This document shows positions 8,561 through 17,116 of a stretch of DNA of 64,000 nucleotides, in pieces. The translations under genes and the position numbers were made by a program. The first letter of the stretch is position 1; every line of letters begins with the position of its first letter. This DNA is from an uncultured Selenomonadales bacterium. Lineage in GTDB: Bacteria; Bacillota; Negativicutes; Selenomonadales; Selenomonadaceae. The notes under the pieces were generated by a model, which had not been told where the DNA came from, made no database searches, and was given only the letters and a program-made list of their open reading frames with translations. The stretch is from the NCBI GenBank assembly GCA_937877565.1, contig CALFJB010000109.1, positions 11,586-75,585 on the forward strand. Reading direction: 5' to 3'.

Positions 8561-9394
8561 TTGGCTAAAAAAGTTGGCGGCGATAAAAATTCTCTGTTGC
8601 GGCAGAAAAATTTGGAAGGAAATCTCAAGCTTTACGGTTTTAATAATCTTACAAAGTCATTGAGCTTTAACATTTATGATATTTGTTACGCTAAAAGCCA
8701 TCGCGAACAAAAAGACTATATCGACTATATCGACGAGCAATATAATTCCGAACGATTGACGAACATTTTAACAAAAGTAACTGAAATGATTGGTGCAAGG
8801 ATTTTAAATATTTCAACGCAAGACTACGACCCGCAGGGCGCAAGCGTTACTATTTTAATTGCGGAAGAGGCAGCCATTGCCGCCGGGCAAAAGTTGCCAC
8901 GTGAAAAATCTGAAACTATTTTGGCGCACCTTGATAAAAGCCATGTTACAGTTCACACGTACCCGGAATTTCATCCTGAAACAAGCATTGCAACTTTTCG
9001 CGTTGATATTGACGTTTCAACGTGCGGCGAAATTACGCCGTTGCACACGCTGGATTTTTTAATTGGCAGTTTCGATTCAGATATTATTACAATGGATTAT
9101 AGAGTGCGCGGCTTTACTCGTGACTTGGAAGGCAAAAAAATTTTTATGGATAGTGAAATGACTTCGATACAGGAATTTATACAGCCGGAAATTTTGGACG
9201 CTTATGACGCGGTTGATATAAATATGTATCAAGCAAATTTGTTTCATACTAGAATGCTGATTAAAGAAATGGACTTGCAGAATTATCTTTTCAATACTGA
9301 CAGCTACGAAATACCGCCGAAAACCCGCCTTGAAATTTCCTCCAACTTGCGCCGTGAAATGATTGAAATTTTCAGCGGTAAAAATATTTATTGA
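8561..9394 (+). CDS. speD: S-adenosylmethionine decarboxylase proenzyme, E. coli type
   Basis: SpeD makes decarboxylated S-adenosylmethionine, the aminopropyl donor for spermidine. The 277-residue protein matches the long E. coli class rather than the short Bacillus or Thermotoga class: KLYGFNNLTKSLSFNIYDICYA, DYDPQGASVTIL, LDKSHVTVHTYPE (the Ser is the self-cleavage site that becomes the pyruvoyl cofactor), STCGEITPL and DYRVRGFTRD. The only start in frame after the last upstream stop is TTG 8561. The AGGAGG at 8531-8536 is 24 bases away, unusually far, so a downstream start near residue 20 is possible. It is separated from its pathway partners by the restriction-modification gene. Confidence 0.95.
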   Translation: MAKKVGGDKNSLLRQKNLEGNLKLYGFNNLTKSLSFNIYDICYAKSHREQKDYIDYIDEQYNSERLTNILTKVTEMIGARILNISTQDYDPQGASVTILIAEEAAIAAGQKLPREKSETILAHLDKSHVTVHTYPEFHPETSIATFRVDIDVSTCGEITPLHTLDFLIGSFDSDIITMDYRVRGFTRDLEGKKIFMDSEMTSIQEFIQPEILDAYDAVDINMYQANLFHTRMLIKEMDLQNYLFNTDSYEIPPKTRLEISSNLRREMIEIFSGKNIY

Positions 9395-9403
9395 GGTTTT
9401 ACA

Positions 9404-12400
9404 ATGATTGAACAAATTTTAAAAGATTCTGCGTACAAACTTTCACAATTTAAACCAGATGAAATTTCCGCCATTGAAGAAAAAATTTACAAAAAATCTA
9501 ACGACAAATTTTATATGAAATGTTTGATACGCGATAAAGAAATTCAGTTAAAGCCGGAAGAAGTTATCCGGCAACTTTTTATTTATCGTCTGCTAAATTC
9601 TTACGGCTACAAAAAATCGCAGATTCAAGTTGAACGCGGTATACATTTTGGGCGGGAAGTCAAACGCGCTGATATTGCAATTATGGAAAAAGACCGCCCC
9701 GACACTGAATATATCATTGTTGAAGTTAAACGCCCCAAACTCAAAGACGGCAAGGAACAACTCCGCAGTTACTGCAACGCCACCGGCGCAACTATGGGCG
9801 TATGGACTAACGGCGATAAAATTTCTTTCTACCACCGCAAAGACCCAAATTATTTTGAAGATATTCCCAACATTCCCAACGCCGCGCAAAAACTCAAAGA
9901 TATTTTAACCGAACGCTGGACTATCAAAGACCTTGTTGAAAAAGATAAACTCCTCAAGCAAAATAAAACTCTCTCCGCGCTTATCGTCGAAATGGAAGAC
10001 GAAGTTTTGGCAAACGCGGGCGTTGACGTCTTCGAGGAAGTTTTCAAGCTGATTTATACAAAACTTTATGATGAAAAAATTGCCGCCAATAACGCAGGGC
10101 AAATTTTGGAATTTAGAAATTACGGCGAAACCGACGCCGAATTAAAAGAAACTATCCAAAAAATTTTCGATAAAGCAAAAACTAAATGGGCGGGCGTTTT
10201 CACTAAGGACGATAAAATTAAATTGACGCCTTCGCACTTGGCTATTTGCGTTTCGTCGTTGCAGGACGTCAAACTTTTTAATTCTAACCTTGAAGTTATC
10301 GACGAGGCGTTTGAATACCTTATGAGCAAGTCTCAAAAAGGCGAAAAGGGGCAATATTTCACGCCGCGCTATGTTATTGATATGTGCGTTAAAATGCTCA
10401 ATCCAAACGAAAATGAAACTATGATTGACACTGCCGCCGGCAGTTGCGGTTTTCCCGTGCATACAATTTTTCACGTCTGGAAAAAATTTGGCGACAGCGA
10501 ACTTTTTACCGCTGAAAATAAGCCGCCGAAATTCGCCGAATATGTTCAAAATAATATTTTTGCTATCGACTTCGACGAAAAAGCCGTGCGCGTGGCGCGT
10601 ACTTTAAACCTTATCGCAGGCGACGGCAAAACTAATGTACTTTGGCTGAATACTATCGACTACGAACGCTGGTATGAACGCTACGAAAAGGACGAAGATT
10701 GGAAAGATATTTACATGGAAGGCTGGGCGAAACTTCGCAAGCTCCGCGCAGATAATAATTTCCGCAATTTTAATTTTGATATTCTTATGGCGAATCCGCC
10801 TTTTGCCGGTGATATTAAAGAAACTCGTATTTTGCACAAATATGAACTCTCCAAAAAATCTGACGGCAACTATCAAACTAAAATGAGCCGTGACGTACTT
10901 TTTATTGAGCGCAATTTGCAATTTCTTAAACCCGGCGGCAGAATGGCTATTGTGTTGCCGCAAGGTCGCTTTAACAATTCCAGTGATAAATATATTCGTG
11001 ATTTTATCGCCGAACGCTGCCGAATTTTGGCGGTTGTCGGCTTGCATGGAAATGTTTTTAAACCGCACACCGGCACTAAAACTAGTGTGCTTTTTGTCCA
11101 AAAATGGGACGATACACTTTGCCCGCGCCGCGACGATTATAAAATTTTCTTTGCCACGATGCAGAAACCTTCTAAAGATAATTCCGGCGAAAAAATTTAC
11201 GTTACTGACAGCGAAGGTAACGCCCTGCGCGACAAACATAATCATTTGATTGTTGACCACGATTTATTTAATCACGACGGCTTAACTGCTGACGGCATTG
11301 CAGAGGCTTTTAAAAAATTTGCTGAACAGGAAAATCTAAGTTTTTTTGATTCAAGCTCCTTTAACGAACAACATTATAAAAATTTGTTGGAGGAGCTGGA
11401 ATGTACCGAAATAAAATTTTCTTGGATTGTCGAAAATAATCTTGACTTCAGAATAGACAGCGAATATTTTAAAAAAATTTATTTTAAATTCCTCGATTCT
11501 TCGTCGAATAAAAATTTAACTCTTGAAAATATTGCAATGGTAAAAGGCGGCAAAAGATTACCGTTAGGCTCAAATTTTTCAACAGAAGGAACGCCGTATA
11601 TACGCGCCGAAGACGTTAAAAATAATTTTATTGACTATTCAAATTCGCCCAAAATATCAAAACAAATTTATGAACAAATAAAACAATATCAAACTAAGAA
11701 AAATGATGTTCTTTTAACAATAGTTGGCAATTCTATTGGTGATGTTGGTTTTGTAATGTTTGATTTAGATATTTGCAACTTAACTGAAAATTGCGTTCGT
11801 CTTGAATCAAAAAAAGTTAATCCGTTTTATCTGTTCGTTTATTTTCTTTCAAAATTTGGGCAAATACAAATTGAACGTGAAAAAGTTGGAACTGCTCAAC
11901 CAAAATTAGCAATAGAAAGAATTAAACGCTTTAAAATTTTTATTCCGGAAAATGATTTTCAAATTGCCGTTGAAAAAGTTGTAAAATTGGCGCACAAAAA
12001 TTTTGAAACTGCTGACGAAGTTTATAAAAGTGCAGAAAAAATCCTCGCGCAGGCGTTGCACTTGGAAGATTTTAAACCCAGTGCCAAAAATACTGCAGAG
12101 GTTAGTTTTTCGTCATTTATGAATAGCGGACGCCTTGACGCCGAATTTTTTATGCCAAAATATGACGACGCTAAAAATTTTATGAATGTTGCAGGGACTG
12201 TAAAAAATCTTTGCAACGTTGGCGATAAAAATTTTTTGCCGAAATCTGAAGAAATTTATTCATACATTGAACTTGCGAACGTTGGAACAAGCGGCAACAT
12301 TTCGACGCCGGATAAAATTATTGGTAAAGAATTGCCGACCCGTGCAAGGCAAATTGTAAAAGCCGGTCAAGTTATAATTTCGTCAATCGAAGGTTCTTTA

Positions 12401-12781
12401 CAAAGTTGCGCGTTGATAACTGCCGAAAATGACAATGCAATTTGCTCAACAGGTTTTTTTGTCGTCGATTCAGAAAATTATAATGCGGCAACATTGCTGA
12501 TACTTTTTAAATCAAAAATAATGCAAATGCTGATGAAACAAAATTGCAGCGGCACAATTTTAACGGCAATATCACGAGAAAATTTTTTAAATTTGCCGTT
12601 GCCAATAATCGACGCAGAAACGCAAGGAAAAATAGCGGCGTTGGTAGAAAAATCATTTAACCTTCGCGCAGAATCGGAGCGGCTGTTGGAAGTGGCAAAA
12701 AGCGCGGTAGAGATGGCGATAGAGAGCGGCGAAGATGTAGCGATAAAATATTTAAATCGAGGTGAAAAAATTGGCGATTGA
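9404..12781 (+). CDS. Single-chain restriction-modification enzyme (HsdR_N nuclease + N6-Mtase + specificity domains)
   Basis: A 1125-residue fusion with everything needed to recognise, cut and methylate DNA. Residues about 40-170 form an HsdR-N-type PD-(D/E)xK nuclease (RADIAIMEKD then YIIVEVKRPK). Residues about 280-660 form an N6-adenine methyltransferase with the SAM motif DTAAGSCGFP (near 342) and catalytic motif ANPPF (near 462), then FLKPGGRMAIVLP. Residues about 690-1100 hold two target-recognition halves (VKGGKRLPLG, TPYIRAED; later YIELANVG). It lacks the SF2 helicase of true HsdR, so it is type IIG-like rather than type I. It lies between speD and the decarboxylase, nine bases after the first, and its 3' end overlaps the start of the second. 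Confidence 0.88.
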   Translation: MIEQILKDSAYKLSQFKPDEISAIEEKIYKKSNDKFYMKCLIRDKEIQLKPEEVIRQLFIYRLLNSYGYKKSQIQVERGIHFGREVKRADIAIMEKDRPDTEYIIVEVKRPKLKDGKEQLRSYCNATGATMGVWTNGDKISFYHRKDPNYFEDIPNIPNAAQKLKDILTERWTIKDLVEKDKLLKQNKTLSALIVEMEDEVLANAGVDVFEEVFKLIYTKLYDEKIAANNAGQILEFRNYGETDAELKETIQKIFDKAKTKWAGVFTKDDKIKLTPSHLAICVSSLQDVKLFNSNLEVIDEAFEYLMSKSQKGEKGQYFTPRYVIDMCVKMLNPNENETMIDTAAGSCGFPVHTIFHVWKKFGDSELFTAENKPPKFAEYVQNNIFAIDFDEKAVRVARTLNLIAGDGKTNVLWLNTIDYERWYERYEKDEDWKDIYMEGWAKLRKLRADNNFRNFNFDILMANPPFAGDIKETRILHKYELSKKSDGNYQTKMSRDVLFIERNLQFLKPGGRMAIVLPQGRFNNSSDKYIRDFIAERCRILAVVGLHGNVFKPHTGTKTSVLFVQKWDDTLCPRRDDYKIFFATMQKPSKDNSGEKIYVTDSEGNALRDKHNHLIVDHDLFNHDGLTADGIAEAFKKFAEQENLSFFDSSSFNEQHYKNLLEELECTEIKFSWIVENNLDFRIDSEYFKKIYFKFLDSSSNKNLTLENIAMVKGGKRLPLGSNFSTEGTPYIRAEDVKNNFIDYSNSPKISKQIYEQIKQYQTKKNDVLLTIVGNSIGDVGFVMFDLDICNLTENCVRLESKKVNPFYLFVYFLSKFGQIQIEREKVGTAQPKLAIERIKRFKIFIPENDFQIAVEKVVKLAHKNFETADEVYKSAEKILAQALHLEDFKPSAKNTAEVSFSSFMNSGRLDAEFFMPKYDDAKNFMNVAGTVKNLCNVGDKNFLPKSEEIYSYIELANVGTSGNISTPDKIIGKELPTRARQIVKAGQVIISSIEGSLQSCALITAENDNAICSTGFFVVDSENYNAATLLILFKSKIMQMLMKQNCSGTILTAISRENFLNLPLPIIDAETQGKIAALVEKSFNLRAESERLLEVAKSAVEMAIESGEDVAIKYLNRGEKIGD

Positions 12782-14228
12782 ATATTTAACGCAAGATAGA
12801 GCACCAATACTGGAGGCGTTGGAAAAAATGAAGGCGGCGCGGCTAGTACCGTTTGACGTACCGGGACACAAGCGCGGGCGCGGTAACCGTGAGCTTGCAG
12901 AATTTTTGGGGCAAAATTGTTTAGATGTTGACGTTAATTCAATGAAAATGCTGGATAATCTTTGCCACCCCGTGAGCGTGATACGCGACGCGGAAAAATT
13001 GGCGGCGGAGGCGTTCGGCGCGGCAAATAGTTTCTTTATGGTCGGCGGCACAACTTCAAGCGTGCAAGCAATGGTTTTGGCTACAGTCAAGCCGAATGAA
13101 AAAATAATCCTGCCGCGCAATGTTCACAGGAGCGCAATTAACGCGCTGATTTTAAGCGGCGCAACGCCCGTTTATGTAAATCCTCAAGTTGATGAACGGC
13201 TTGGAATTTCGCTGGGAATGAAAACCGCTGAAGTTATCGACGCAATGAATAAAAATCCTGACGCTAAGGCGGTACTTGTCAACAATCCCACGTATTACGG
13301 AATTTGTTCAGATATTGAAACATTGACGAAGGCGGCGCACGAACGCGGAATGAAACTTTTAGCGGACGAGGCACACGGTACGCAATTATATTTCAGTTCA
13401 AAGTTGCCGAAGTCAGCAATGAGCGTTGGCGCAGATATGGCGGCGGTTTCTGTCCATAAAAGCGGCGGCTCCCTCACTCAATCTTCAATTTTGTTGACGG
13501 GCGAAAATATAAATACCGGCTACGTACACCAAATTATAAATCTCACGCAGTCTACAAGCGCGTCATATTTGCTGATGAGCAGTTTGGATATTTCGCGCAG
13601 AAATTTAGCGTTGCACGGCGAGGAAATTTTTAACGGCGTGATTGAGTTGACTGAATACGCCCGCGACGAAATAAATTCATTGGGCGGCTATTATGCTTAC
13701 GGCAAAGAAATGATTGACGGCGACGCAGTTTTTGACTTCGACACGACGAAACTTTCAATTTGTACTTTGCCTATTGGATTGGCGGGAATTGAAGTTTATG
13801 ACATTCTGCGCGATGAATATGATATTCAAATGGAATTGGGCGACATTGCAAATATTTTAGCGTACATTTCGATTGGCGACCGTAAGAAAGATATTGAGCG
13901 GCTTGTATCTGCGTTGGCTGACATTAAGCGCAATTACAGGAAAGACCCTTCAAAGTTGCTGAAGATTGAATACATTGATCCGATAGTTGACGCCACACCG
14001 AAAGAGGCTTTTTACGCCAATAAAAAATCTTTGCCGCTTGATGAAACAGTTGGCGAAACTGCCGCCGAATTTTTAATGTGTTATCCGCCCGGTATACCTG
14101 TACTTGCGCCGGGCGAACGTGTCACGAAAGAAATTTTGGATTATATCCGCTACGCCAAACGCAAGGGCTGTCAAATTACTGGTCCGGAAGATATGAGCAT
14201 TGAACATTTACAAGTTATGAGAGATTAA
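12771..14228 (+). CDS. speA: Orn/Lys/Arg decarboxylase family, probably arginine decarboxylase
   Basis: A PLP enzyme of about 485 residues, the length of Firmicute SpeA/YaaO-type decarboxylases. Landmarks are FDVPGHKRGRG, the cofactor loop VGGTTSSVQAM, DEAHGTQLYF and the PLP lysine in VSVHKSGGSLTQSS (near residue 229). The C-terminal domain has CYPPGIPVLAPGE. Family members decarboxylate arginine, lysine or ornithine. The presence of agmatinase, SpeE and SpeD nearby points to arginine giving agmatine. I place the start at TTG 12771, five bases after AGGTGA, so the first 11 bases overlap the restriction enzyme gene. A GTG start at 12762 is possible. Confidence 0.9.
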   Translation: MAIEYLTQDRAPILEALEKMKAARLVPFDVPGHKRGRGNRELAEFLGQNCLDVDVNSMKMLDNLCHPVSVIRDAEKLAAEAFGAANSFFMVGGTTSSVQAMVLATVKPNEKIILPRNVHRSAINALILSGATPVYVNPQVDERLGISLGMKTAEVIDAMNKNPDAKAVLVNNPTYYGICSDIETLTKAAHERGMKLLADEAHGTQLYFSSKLPKSAMSVGADMAAVSVHKSGGSLTQSSILLTGENINTGYVHQIINLTQSTSASYLLMSSLDISRRNLALHGEEIFNGVIELTEYARDEINSLGGYYAYGKEMIDGDAVFDFDTTKLSICTLPIGLAGIEVYDILRDEYDIQMELGDIANILAYISIGDRKKDIERLVSALADIKRNYRKDPSKLLKIEYIDPIVDATPKEAFYANKKSLPLDETVGETAAEFLMCYPPGIPVLAPGERVTKEILDYIRYAKRKGCQITGPEDMSIEHLQVMRD

Positions 14229-14243
14229 ATTAATTTGCAAAAT

Positions 14244-14354
14244 AAAAAACGGCAGTCACGGATGACTGCCGCCGCCGGTTAATCACGTGATGTGATTATC
14301 GGCGGAAGTTTTTCTTTCTTTGCAAGGCGTTTCTTTCTTTTTTCAAAATGAAAG
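14244..14354 (+). repeat. Composite palindromic repeat element (copy A)
   Basis: The decarboxylase-speE gap holds three consecutive hairpins: CGGCAGTCA/TGACTGCCG (14250-14271, nine perfect pairs, loop CGGA), an imperfect CCGGTTAATCAC/GTGATTATCGG (14275-14302) and GGCGTTTCTTTC/GAAAGAAATGCC (14326-14361 area). The first hairpin and the following TGCAAGGCG block recur, in the same orientation relative to the flanking genes, at 58966-59121. No T tract follows the first hairpin on this strand, so it is not an ordinary terminator. Confidence 0.7.
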
Positions 14355-14406
14355 AAATGCCGTATTAGATAAAAGAAAATTAAATTCAAAAGGTGGAAAT
14401 AAAAAA

Positions 14407-15264
14407 ATGGAGCTGTGGTTTACCGAACAACACACACCAAACGTCAGATTTTCAATAAAAGTAGACAAGCAACTTTTTAGTGAAGTCAGCGAATTTCAGC
14501 GCGTAGATATTTTTGAAAGTGCTGAATTTGGGCGAATTTTAGTTTTAGACGGGCGCGTACAAATTACCGAGAAAGATGAATTTGTGTATCACGAAATGAT
14601 AACGCACGTGCCACTTTGCGTAAATCCTGAAATAAAAAAAGTTTTGCTTGTAGGCGGCGGCGACGGCGGAACTGCGCGGGAGCTTTTAAAATATGACACG
14701 ATAGAAAAAATTGACTTGGTGGAAATTGACGCGGTTGTAGTTGAGGCTTGCAAAAAATTCATTCCGCAAACTGCAGGCTGTCTTGATAATCCCCGCGTAA
14801 ATATTTTCTTTGAGGACGGCTTGAAATTTATTCGGCGCGTCGAAAATGAATACGATTTAATAATTGTCGATTCAACAGACCCGTTTGGACCCGGCGAAGG
14901 ACTTTTTACAAAGGAATTTTACGGCAACTGTAGCCACGCGCTTAAGGCGGACGGGATTTTGGTAAATCAGCACGAAAACCCCTACTATCAGCGCGACGCC
15001 GTAGCAATGCAACGCGCTCATAAAAGAATCGTTACTTCGTTTTTAATTAGCCGCGTTTATCAATGTCACATTCCAACTTATCCTTCAGGACATTGGCTTT
15101 TTGGTTTTGCGTCAAAAAAATTTCATCCAATTTCTGACGTAGATTTTAAACGCTGGAAAAATTTAAATCTGCAAACAAAATATTACAACACGAAATTACA
15201 TCGCGGCGCGTTTTACCTGCCAACTTACGTTGAAAAACTTTTGCTTGAAGTTGAGGAAGTCTAA
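14407..15264 (+). CDS. speE: Spermidine synthase
   Basis: SpeE transfers an aminopropyl group from decarboxylated SAM (made by SpeD) to putrescine. The 285-residue protein opens MELWFTEQHTPNVRFS and has LVLDGRVQITEKDEFVYHEM, the nucleotide loop VLLVGGGDGGTARELL, LVEIDAVVVE and the catalytic aspartate region IIVDSTDPFGPGEGLF. I chose ATG 14407 because AAAGGTGG precedes it and because the longer in-frame reading from 14320 runs through the hairpin repeat. Confidence 0.97.
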   Translation: MELWFTEQHTPNVRFSIKVDKQLFSEVSEFQRVDIFESAEFGRILVLDGRVQITEKDEFVYHEMITHVPLCVNPEIKKVLLVGGGDGGTARELLKYDTIEKIDLVEIDAVVVEACKKFIPQTAGCLDNPRVNIFFEDGLKFIRRVENEYDLIIVDSTDPFGPGEGLFTKEFYGNCSHALKADGILVNQHENPYYQRDAVAMQRAHKRIVTSFLISRVYQCHIPTYPSGHWLFGFASKKFHPISDVDFKRWKNLNLQTKYYNTKLHRGAFYLPTYVEKLLLEVEEV

Positions 15265-15274
15265 TATCATTTTG

Positions 15275-15287
15275 GTAACTATATTAC
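15275..15287. promoter_or_regulatory. Possible HxlR operator
   Basis: GTAACTATATTAC is a near-perfect GTAA-n5-TTAC inverted repeat in the 94-base gap before the SRPBCC/HxlR pair, followed by AATAGTGCGTACTTGCGA. HxlR-family repressors bind such AT-rich dyads, and the HxlR gene is two genes downstream. The assignment is inferred from position. Confidence 0.35.
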
Positions 15288-15358
15288 AAAATAGTGCGTA
15301 CTTGCGATAATTTCAGAAAATGTTAAAATTAACCAAAATTTAAGTGAGGCGATTTTAA

Positions 15359-15877
15359 ATGTTAAATGAAATCAAATGGCCTGAAGGTTATTTGCCCGGT
15401 ACGACGGATAATTTTGCATCTAATGAAATTATTGTAGTTGGAATTACGGCGCAGGACGTTTTTGAAAATCTTATTGACACTTCAATTTGGACAAGCTATT
15501 ATAAAAACGCTTCCGATATTGAATTTTACAACACTAAGGGTACAAAATTGGCGGCTGATACGCGCTTTAAATTTAAAACTTTCGGTTTTCCGATTGAGGC
15601 TGAAGTTGTAGAATTTGAGGCTCCGGCGGACGGCAAGCCCGGTCGTCTTGCGTGGCACGGCTGGGCAGAAGGTGACGCCGATCATCGCCTTGATGTTATT
15701 CACGCGTGGTTGTTGGAAGATTTACCTGAAAACCGCGTCAGAATTTTAACGCAAGAATCCCAAAAAGGTAAACCGGCAAAAGATTTATTCAATACCGAGC
15801 CGGATATTATGAATCAAGGGCATCAAGACTGGATAAAAGGATTGGCGCGTACGGTTTTGGCAAGTAAAGGAAAATAA
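15359..15877 (+). CDS. SRPBCC (START-like) domain protein
   Basis: A 172-residue soluble protein whose sequence fits one helix-grip SRPBCC fold: ASNEIIVVGITAQDVFENLID, then IWTSYYKNASDIEF, TRFKFKTFGFPIEAEVVEF, GRLAWHGWAEGDADHRLDVIHAWLLED and a C-terminal helix (MNQGHQDWIKGLARTVLAS). Such proteins bind small hydrophobic ligands, but the ligand cannot be told. It is two bases from the HxlR regulator gene, so the two are co-expressed, and the regulator probably responds to a stress connected with this protein. Confidence 0.8.
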   Translation: MLNEIKWPEGYLPGTTDNFASNEIIVVGITAQDVFENLIDTSIWTSYYKNASDIEFYNTKGTKLAADTRFKFKTFGFPIEAEVVEFEAPADGKPGRLAWHGWAEGDADHRLDVIHAWLLEDLPENRVRILTQESQKGKPAKDLFNTEPDIMNQGHQDWIKGLARTVLASKGK

Positions 15878-15879
15878 TT

Positions 15880-16212
15880 TTGAAAAACGGCGAACGGCTT
15901 TTTGAATGTCCCGTTGAGGCGGTATTAAGCATAATTGGCGGCAAGTACAAGCCTATAATTTTATATCACTTAATCGAAAAGACTTTAAGATTCGGCGAAC
16001 TGAAAAAATTCCTGCCGCAAGCAACGCCAAAAATGCTTACTCAACAACTGCGCGAACTTGAGGCAGATGGTTTAATTCAGAGAAAAGTTTATGCGGTAGT
16101 TCCGCCGAAAACCGAATACAGCTTAACCGAATTTGGAAAAACTTTGACGCCAATTTTAACAAATATTTGTAATTGGGGTCGTGAATATTTAAGCGATTTT
16201 ATAAAAAAATAA
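15880..16212 (+). CDS. HxlR-family winged-helix regulator
   Basis: A 110-residue protein with the HxlR pattern: CPVEAVLSIIGGKYKPIILYHL near the start, FGELKKFLPQATPKMLTQQLRELEADGLI as the recognition helix and wing, and KTEYSLTEFGKTLTPIL. HxlR proteins are dimeric repressors or activators, often sensing aldehydes, quinones or oxidants through a cysteine near the N terminus. Here the cysteine in FECPVEA is in the usual place. The start is TTG 15880 just after the SRPBCC stop, and an intrinsic terminator follows directly. Confidence 0.92.
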   Translation: MKNGERLFECPVEAVLSIIGGKYKPIILYHLIEKTLRFGELKKFLPQATPKMLTQQLRELEADGLIQRKVYAVVPPKTEYSLTEFGKTLTPILTNICNWGREYLSDFIKK

Positions 16213-16214
16213 AG

Positions 16215-16240
16215 CCCGCAATTTAGCGGGTATTTTTTTT
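16215..16240 (+). terminator. Intrinsic terminator after hxlR-type gene
   Basis: CCCGC (16215-16219) pairs with GCGGG (16226-16230), followed by TATTTTTTTT. Confidence 0.85.
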
Positions 16241-16252
16241 GGAGGAATTTTT

Positions 16253-17116
16253 ATGTTAAAAAATGTTGAAACTTTTTTAGGCTGTGACGCAGATTATAAT
16301 GAATCTAAAATTGTGATTTTCGGTGCGCCGTTCGATTCTACAACTTCCTACAGACCGGGTACACGTTTTGCAAGCCGCGTTATGAGGGCGGAGTCTTACG
16401 GCTTGGAAACTTACAGCCCGTATCAAAATTTAGACGTGACAGACTACAAAATTTTTGACGGCGGCGACTTGGAACTTTGTTTTGGCGATACAAATTTGGC
16501 GTTGGACGATATTAAAAATTTCGCAGGAAAAATTTTTGCCGATAAAAAAATTCCTGTAATGATTGGCGGCGAACACCTTGTAACTTTGGGAATGTTCAGA
16601 GCGGCAGTTGAAAAATATCCTGAAATAAACGTGATACACTTCGACGCACATACAGACCTGCGCGACGATTATTTGGGCGCAAAACTTTCACACGCTACGG
16701 TAATTCGGCGAATTTATGATATTATTGGCGACGGAAAAATTTTTCAGTTTGGAATAAGGAGCGGCGACCGTCCCGAGTTTGAATTTGCTAAAAATCATAC
16801 CCGCTTACAAAAATTTAACTTCGACGGACTCGAAAAAGTCATTGCCGAAGTTGCAGATAAACCAATTTATTTAACGATTGATCTTGACGTTTTAGACCCG
16901 TCAGTTTTTCCCGGTACAGGAACGCCGGAAGCGGGCGGCGTAACATTTTTAGAATTATTGAACGCCGCTTTAAAAGTCATTCAAGGCGGTAACGTTGTTG
17001 CAGTAGATTTATTGGAACTTTCGCCGCCTTACGACCCAAGCGGCTATTCAACTGCAACCGCTTTAAAAATTTTGCGCGAAATTATTTTGGCTCTGTCGGT
17101 AAAATCTCATTGCTGA
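16253..17116 (+). CDS. speB: Agmatinase
   Basis: A 287-residue ureohydrolase with all manganese-binding motifs: GGEH, FDAHTDLRDDY and TIDLDVLDPSVFPGTGTPE. It hydrolyses agmatine to putrescine and urea, which is the step between the decarboxylase at 12771 and SpeE. The start ATG 16253 follows GGAGGAATTTTT, immediately after the terminator of the HxlR gene, so it may be expressed from its own promoter or by read-through. Its last 35 bases overlap the 3' end of a convergent glycosyltransferase gene. Related enzymes act on guanidinobutyrate or arginine, but the spe context favours agmatine. Confidence 0.93.
   Translation: MLKNVETFLGCDADYNESKIVIFGAPFDSTTSYRPGTRFASRVMRAESYGLETYSPYQNLDVTDYKIFDGGDLELCFGDTNLALDDIKNFAGKIFADKKIPVMIGGEHLVTLGMFRAAVEKYPEINVIHFDAHTDLRDDYLGAKLSHATVIRRIYDIIGDGKIFQFGIRSGDRPEFEFAKNHTRLQKFNFDGLEKVIAEVADKPIYLTIDLDVLDPSVFPGTGTPEAGGVTFLELLNAALKVIQGGNVVAVDLLELSPPYDPSGYSTATALKILREIILALSVKSHC

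Noticed and set aside
10604..11260. A 218-residue minus-strand ORF inside the restriction-modification gene
   Set aside because: Shadow of the methyltransferase domain, whose NPPF and SAM motifs are on the plus strand.
14320..14406. Upstream extension of SpeE
   Set aside because: The in-frame reading runs through hairpin repeat sequence and gives an atypical N terminus. ATG 14407 has its own ribosome site.
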